From Candidatus Zipacnadia bacterium (GTDB lineage: Bacteria > Armatimonadota > Zipacnadia > Zipacnadales > UBA5352): 7,789 nt of DNA. The notes beneath the pieces are model-generated. The model did not search any database and was not told the DNA's origin. It saw only the letters and a list, made by a program, of their open reading frames with translations. The translations under genes were made by a program, and so were the position numbers. Location of the stretch: contig JALGUI010000109.1 of assembly GCA_029820915.1 (NCBI GenBank), forward strand, positions 1 to 7,789, written 5' to 3'. This document shows positions 4,658 through 7,789 of the stretch, one piece after another (positions within the stretch are counted from its first letter, which is position 1; the number at the start of each line of letters is the position of its first letter).

Positions 4658-6790
4658 CTACCCGAGCTCGATCCGCAGCACCTTGTAGATGTGCAGCGAC
4701 GGGATGAGGATCGCGGCGCGGCCGTCCTGCGTGTCGTAGCTGAGCGCGGCCGGCTCGGCCGGGTCCGGGTCGAAGGCCGTCACCGACGCCACCTCCGCGC
4801 CCTGGGGCAGCGGCACGCTGAGCTCCAGGTTCGTCTTGTCCACGAGCGGCTCGGGCTCGACCCCGAGCGGCGTGTCGTAGTTCAGCAGGTGCAGCACGAT
4901 CGCCGAGCCGTCTGGCTCGATGAAGGCGTTGACACGGACGCCAGGGCTGGCCTCCGGCGCGACGTCCAGCTCGACGGTCGGACGGCTCAGCAGCTCCATG
5001 ACCTCGTCGAGCGGCAGCCGCGAGTAGCGCAGCCACGAGCCCTCGCCATAGGGCATGGTCTTGTGCAGGTCCTCGCCCTCGGGCGCGGGTCGCAGCGCCG
5101 CCGGCAGGCTCTGCGGGTCGAGCGGCTGCACGCGCAGGTCGTGCGTGGGGGTGTCGCCGATGACCAGCGCATGGCCGCCGCCGCGCACGTAGCCCTCCAG
5201 CGCGTCGATCTGCTCGCGGCTCGCGTACTTCAGGTCCGCGAAGACGACCGCCTGGAAGTCGGCGAGCACCTCGGGCGTGAAGCGATCCTCCGTCACGTAG
5301 TCGAAGAGCACGTGGCCGTCGAGCAGCTCCTGTGTGACCTGCTCGACCGATGACACGTGCCGCTTGTGCTCGTACAGGTTCTGGTCCCCGAAGGCCGCCA
5401 CGGCCACTTGCGCGTAGGGGACATAGCCCGCGTAGAGGTCCTCATGCTCCTGGAAGAACGCGCGGTACCGATTGAGCACGTCGCGGTACTCGTTCCAGCG
5501 CGGTCGGAGCAGGAAGCCCGCGCCGCTGCCGAAGGCCGCCGCCTCGGCGTTGCCCAGGGCGGCGGTCGGCCGATTGAGCTCGAAGTTGGGCTTCGTCGAG
5601 GGGTAGCCGCCGCGCGTGAGCAGCAGCGCCGAGACCGGCCCGCGCACCGCCGCCGTGTACTTGAGCTGCCAGGCGTGATCGTTGCGCACGTTCATGTGGA
5701 TGTCGCCGACGATGCGCGAGCGCACCAGCCCGGGGTGTGTGCCGTAGTCGCCAATCGACAGCTCGTACATGATGTAGTGGCTGTCCACGAATGAGCTCCT
5801 CACCGATTCGGGCCGGCCGTGGCCGCCGTTGGGGAAGAGGATGAACTCGTCGGCCACCTCCTCGCCCGCGCGCCGGATCGCCTGCTGGTGCTCGTGGATG
5901 CTGTGGCACCAGAAGCGGCGCGACTCCACCCAGCCCAGCGTCATCGGCTCATCGGCAGCGGGTCTGACCGCAAGCGGCACCGGCCGGCCCGGGCCAACGC
6001 CGAAGAGGGCCTCGATCTCCTCGTCCACGTAGCGGTCGCGCAGCCAGTCCTGGTACTTCGCCTGGCAGAAGCGGCAGTAGCACTGCTGCGTGCCCCCGTT
6101 GTCGATGAACGCGCCGTCGTAGCCCACCGCCGCCACCAGCCGCGCCACGGAGTCAATCCAGGTGCGCCAGCCGGGGTTGTTCACGCACGCGGCGTAGCGC
6201 ATGTTCGGCTCATAGGGCGGGTAGAACTCGTCCTCGTCCGGCTGAACGCCGTAGGTGCCCTTCATCGACCCGTCAGGGTCGCGCTGCATCCAGTCGGCGG
6301 GATCAAGCTCTGGGCGGGGCGGCAGGCCGAACTCGAGATACTCGTCCCAGTGGTCGTAGAACTCCCAGAAGCCGGTGCGCCGGATGTGGCTGCCGCCGAG
6401 GGTGATCGAGCAGATGTAGGGCATCACCCAGCGCACGCCCGCGGCGTGCAGGCCGTCCACCATCTCCTCGAGCTGCCGGAAGCGTTCGCGGGTCTCGGCG
6501 GGCGTGAGGCGCCGGATGGCGTCGCCCCTGCCTCCGGCCTGGTTCTCGCCACCCACGCCCGCGACGGGGCCCCAATTGTGGCTCATCACCACGTCCTTGC
6601 CCAGGTGCAGCAGCGTCGGCGGCGAGGCGGCGACGGCCGCGATGTACTCCGGGTTGTCCAGGTGGCCCTGGCCGTAGTCAAGCACGTACGTGATTGGCGG
6701 AGTGGTCCGCCAGTCCGGATCGGCGGCGAAGCCTGAGGTGCCCATAGAGATCCCTCCGACGACCAGCATCAGCGCGAGTGCTCTTGCCAT
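4658..6790 (-). CDS. Secreted glycoside-hydrolase-like protein with beta-galactosidase-type middle domain
   Basis: A 710-residue predicted exported protein. From the ATG at 6790 it has a signal peptide: R3, hydrophobic 4-17, cut near A22-A23 (SGFAA before DP). Residues about 30-450 look like a TIM-barrel glycosidase: WVMPYICS (121-128), a beta-strand ending GYDGAFIDN with D230 where a catalytic or substrate-binding acid would lie, then the cysteine cluster C237-x-C239-x2-C242 followed by AKYQDWLRDRY (244-254), a pattern seen near GH42-like and related uncharacterised barrels. Residues about 455-550 (FQAVVFADLKYASREQIDALEGYV, GGGHALVIGD) match the Rossmann-like trimerisation domain of GH42 beta-galactosidases. 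The C-terminal part (about 605-710, including VNAFIEPDGSAIVLHLLNYD split by its glycine turn) is a beta-sandwich type. Substrate and catalytic pair are not identified. The start has GGGAGA eight bases upstream; the longer frame to 6859 would overlap mdh. It follows mdh by 44 bases and may share its transcript. Confidence 0.82.
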   Translation of the reverse strand: MARALALMLVVGGISMGTSGFAADPDWRTTPPITYVLDYGQGHLDNPEYIAAVAASPPTLLHLGKDVVMSHNWGPVAGVGGENQAGGRGDAIRRLTPAETRERFRQLEEMVDGLHAAGVRWVMPYICSITLGGSHIRRTGFWEFYDHWDEYLEFGLPPRPELDPADWMQRDPDGSMKGTYGVQPDEDEFYPPYEPNMRYAACVNNPGWRTWIDSVARLVAAVGYDGAFIDNGGTQQCYCRFCQAKYQDWLRDRYVDEEIEALFGVGPGRPVPLAVRPAADEPMTLGWVESRRFWCHSIHEHQQAIRRAGEEVADEFILFPNGGHGRPESVRSSFVDSHYIMYELSIGDYGTHPGLVRSRIVGDIHMNVRNDHAWQLKYTAAVRGPVSALLLTRGGYPSTKPNFELNRPTAALGNAEAAAFGSGAGFLLRPRWNEYRDVLNRYRAFFQEHEDLYAGYVPYAQVAVAAFGDQNLYEHKRHVSSVEQVTQELLDGHVLFDYVTEDRFTPEVLADFQAVVFADLKYASREQIDALEGYVRGGGHALVIGDTPTHDLRVQPLDPQSLPAALRPAPEGEDLHKTMPYGEGSWLRYSRLPLDEVMELLSRPTVELDVAPEASPGVRVNAFIEPDGSAIVLHLLNYDTPLGVEPEPLVDKTNLELSVPLPQGAEVASVTAFDPDPAEPAALSYDTQDGRAAILIPSLHIYKVLRIELG

Positions 6791-6834
6791 GGTGGCTGTC
6801 TCCCGGGGCGCGTCGTCTGTGTCCGCGCCGCGCG

Positions 6835-7767
6835 TCACTCGTCCTTCAAGCGCTCCCACGCCGCGACCGTCTCGCGCACGTGCGCGGCCGACGCGTGTAG
6901 CGCGGCCAGCTCGTCCTCACTCAGCTCGACCTCGATGATCTCATTGACCCCGCCCGCGCCGAGCTTCACCGGCACGCCCACGAAGGTGTCCTCGATGCCG
7001 AACTCGCCCTGCAGCAGCACCGAGACCGGCAGCACGCGGCCCTCGTCGCGCAGTATCGAGGCGACCATCTCGGTCACGCCCGCCGACGGCGCGTAGAAGG
7101 CGCTGCCGGTCTTCATGAGGCCCACGATCTCCGCGCCGCCGTCGCGTGTGCGCCGGATGATCTCCGCGAGGCGCTCGGGCGCGATAAGCTGCGTGACCGG
7201 CACGCCGCCGACCGTGGCGTAGCCCGCCAGCGGCACCATCGAGTCGCCGTGGCCCCCCAGCACCATCGCCTGCACGTCCCGCGCCGAGCAGCTCAGCTCC
7301 ATGCCGATGAAGGCGCGGAAGCGCGCGGTGTCCAGCGCCCCGGCCATGCCCATCACACGCTCGCGTGGCAGCCCGCTCACCTGCATGGCGATGTGCGTGG
7401 TCACGTCCAGCGGGTTGGTGACCATGATGATGATGGCGCCTGGCGCGACCGCGCTCACCTGCTCGACGATCGCGGTCACGATCTTCCCGTTGGTGGCCAG
7501 CAGGTCGTCGCGCGACATGCCCGGCTTGCGGGCCACGCCCGCCGTGATGACCACGACCTCCGAGCCCTCGGCGGGGCCGTACTCCGTGCCGCCCTCGATG
7601 CGGCGGCTGTGGCCGATCAGCGGCGCGGCCTGGGCCAGGTCAAGGGCCTTGCCCGCCGCCAGCCCCTCCACGATGTCCACGAGGTACACGTCGGCGATGT
7701 CGCGCTCAACGATGCGCTGGGCGCAGGTGGCTCCGACGTGTCCGGCTCCGACGACGGTGACCTTCAT
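6835..7767 (-). CDS. mdh: NAD-dependent malate dehydrogenase (LDH-like type)
   Basis: Cytoplasmic enzyme interconverting malate and oxaloacetate with NAD(H) in the TCA cycle. Its 310 residues match the 305-320 of the LDH-like MDH group. The N-terminal Rossmann fold shows VVGAGHVGAT (G7, G9, G12), and D31 ends strand two, which favours NAD over NADP. The substrate loop reads VARKPGMSRDDLL: R80, at the position that is Gln in lactate dehydrogenases, marks malate/oxaloacetate specificity, with R86 alongside. Then come VTNPLDV (N118), GALDTARFR (D146, R149) and GGHGDSMVPL with catalytic H173. Nothing is missing. The ATG at 7767 is preceded by GGAG about seven bases upstream. No other TCA gene is in view; the gene upstream lies beyond the window edge. 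Confidence 0.97.
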   Translation of the reverse strand: MKVTVVGAGHVGATCAQRIVERDIADVYLVDIVEGLAAGKALDLAQAAPLIGHSRRIEGGTEYGPAEGSEVVVITAGVARKPGMSRDDLLATNGKIVTAIVEQVSAVAPGAIIIMVTNPLDVTTHIAMQVSGLPRERVMGMAGALDTARFRAFIGMELSCSARDVQAMVLGGHGDSMVPLAGYATVGGVPVTQLIAPERLAEIIRRTRDGGAEIVGLMKTGSAFYAPSAGVTEMVASILRDEGRVLPVSVLLQGEFGIEDTFVGVPVKLGAGGVNEIIEVELSEDELAALHASAAHVRETVAAWERLKDE

Positions 7768-7769
7768 TG

Positions 7770-7784
7770 TCTCACTCCGTGAGA
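7770..7784 (-). promoter_or_regulatory. Small hairpin over the mdh ribosome-binding site
   Basis: On the minus strand TCTCAC and GTGAGA pair perfectly around GGA, two bases before the mdh ATG. The Shine-Dalgarno GGAG lies in the loop and first stem base. Such a 6-bp hairpin could modulate translation, but six-base palindromes arise by chance, so this is only a sequence observation. Confidence 0.3.
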
Positions 7785-7789
7785 GCTGC

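Noticed and set aside
3970..4707. Long open frames on both strands through the repeat region
   Set aside because: They are arginine/proline/valine-rich, follow the repeat period, have no ribosome-binding sites and overlap each other on both strands; they are by-products of GC-rich palindromes.
5819..6736. 305-residue plus-strand frame opposite the glycosidase gene
   Set aside because: Antisense shadow rich in His, Arg, Val and Ala; the minus strand carries a signal peptide and recognisable domains.

Overview
The window is a GC-rich stretch of an ordinary bacterial chromosome, probably from an uncultured Gram-negative-type (diderm) organism. Diderm is inferred from a signal-peptide-bearing protein that looks like an outer-membrane beta-barrel (3228-3947). 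The mix of a cysteine-rich Lgt variant, a large secreted glycosidase-like protein and arrays of palindromic repeats recalls high-GC uncultured lineages such as Armatimonadota or Planctomycetes-like bacteria. That assignment is an impression, not something I can prove from the sequence.

Layout: the left edge cuts into a prolipoprotein diacylglyceryl transferase gene (lgt, +, 2-691). It converges on a minus-strand gene for a one-TM protein of unknown function (860-1621, possibly starting at 1696), with a strong hairpin (805-826) between them. Upstream of that gene, also on minus, is a 63-residue single-cluster ferredoxin gene (1750-1941), with another strong hairpin (1699-1722) in the gap. The ferredoxin gene diverges from a plus-strand gene for a small-molecule kinase of the APH fold (2129-3184). 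This is followed 43 bases later by the predicted beta-barrel protein gene (3228-3947).

Between that gene and the next convergent gene lies about 700 bases of non-coding DNA, 3948-4657. It is packed with at least ten palindromic hairpin units separated by GTT/GTC/GCC-rich spacers. Right of it, on the minus strand, a gene for a large secreted glycosidase-like protein (4658-6790) follows an NAD-dependent malate dehydrogenase gene (mdh, 6835-7767), with a 44-base gap that allows co-transcription.

The genes do not form an obvious single pathway: they look like housekeeping (lipoprotein maturation, electron transfer, TCA-cycle/malate metabolism) mixed with lineage-specific secreted and membrane proteins. 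The most distinctive signal is the hairpin array. Its units share flanks but carry several different stem sequences that remain self-complementary, which points to selection for, or generation through, a folded form. I see no CRISPR array, phage, transposase, toxin-antitoxin or defence system, and no tRNA or rRNA.
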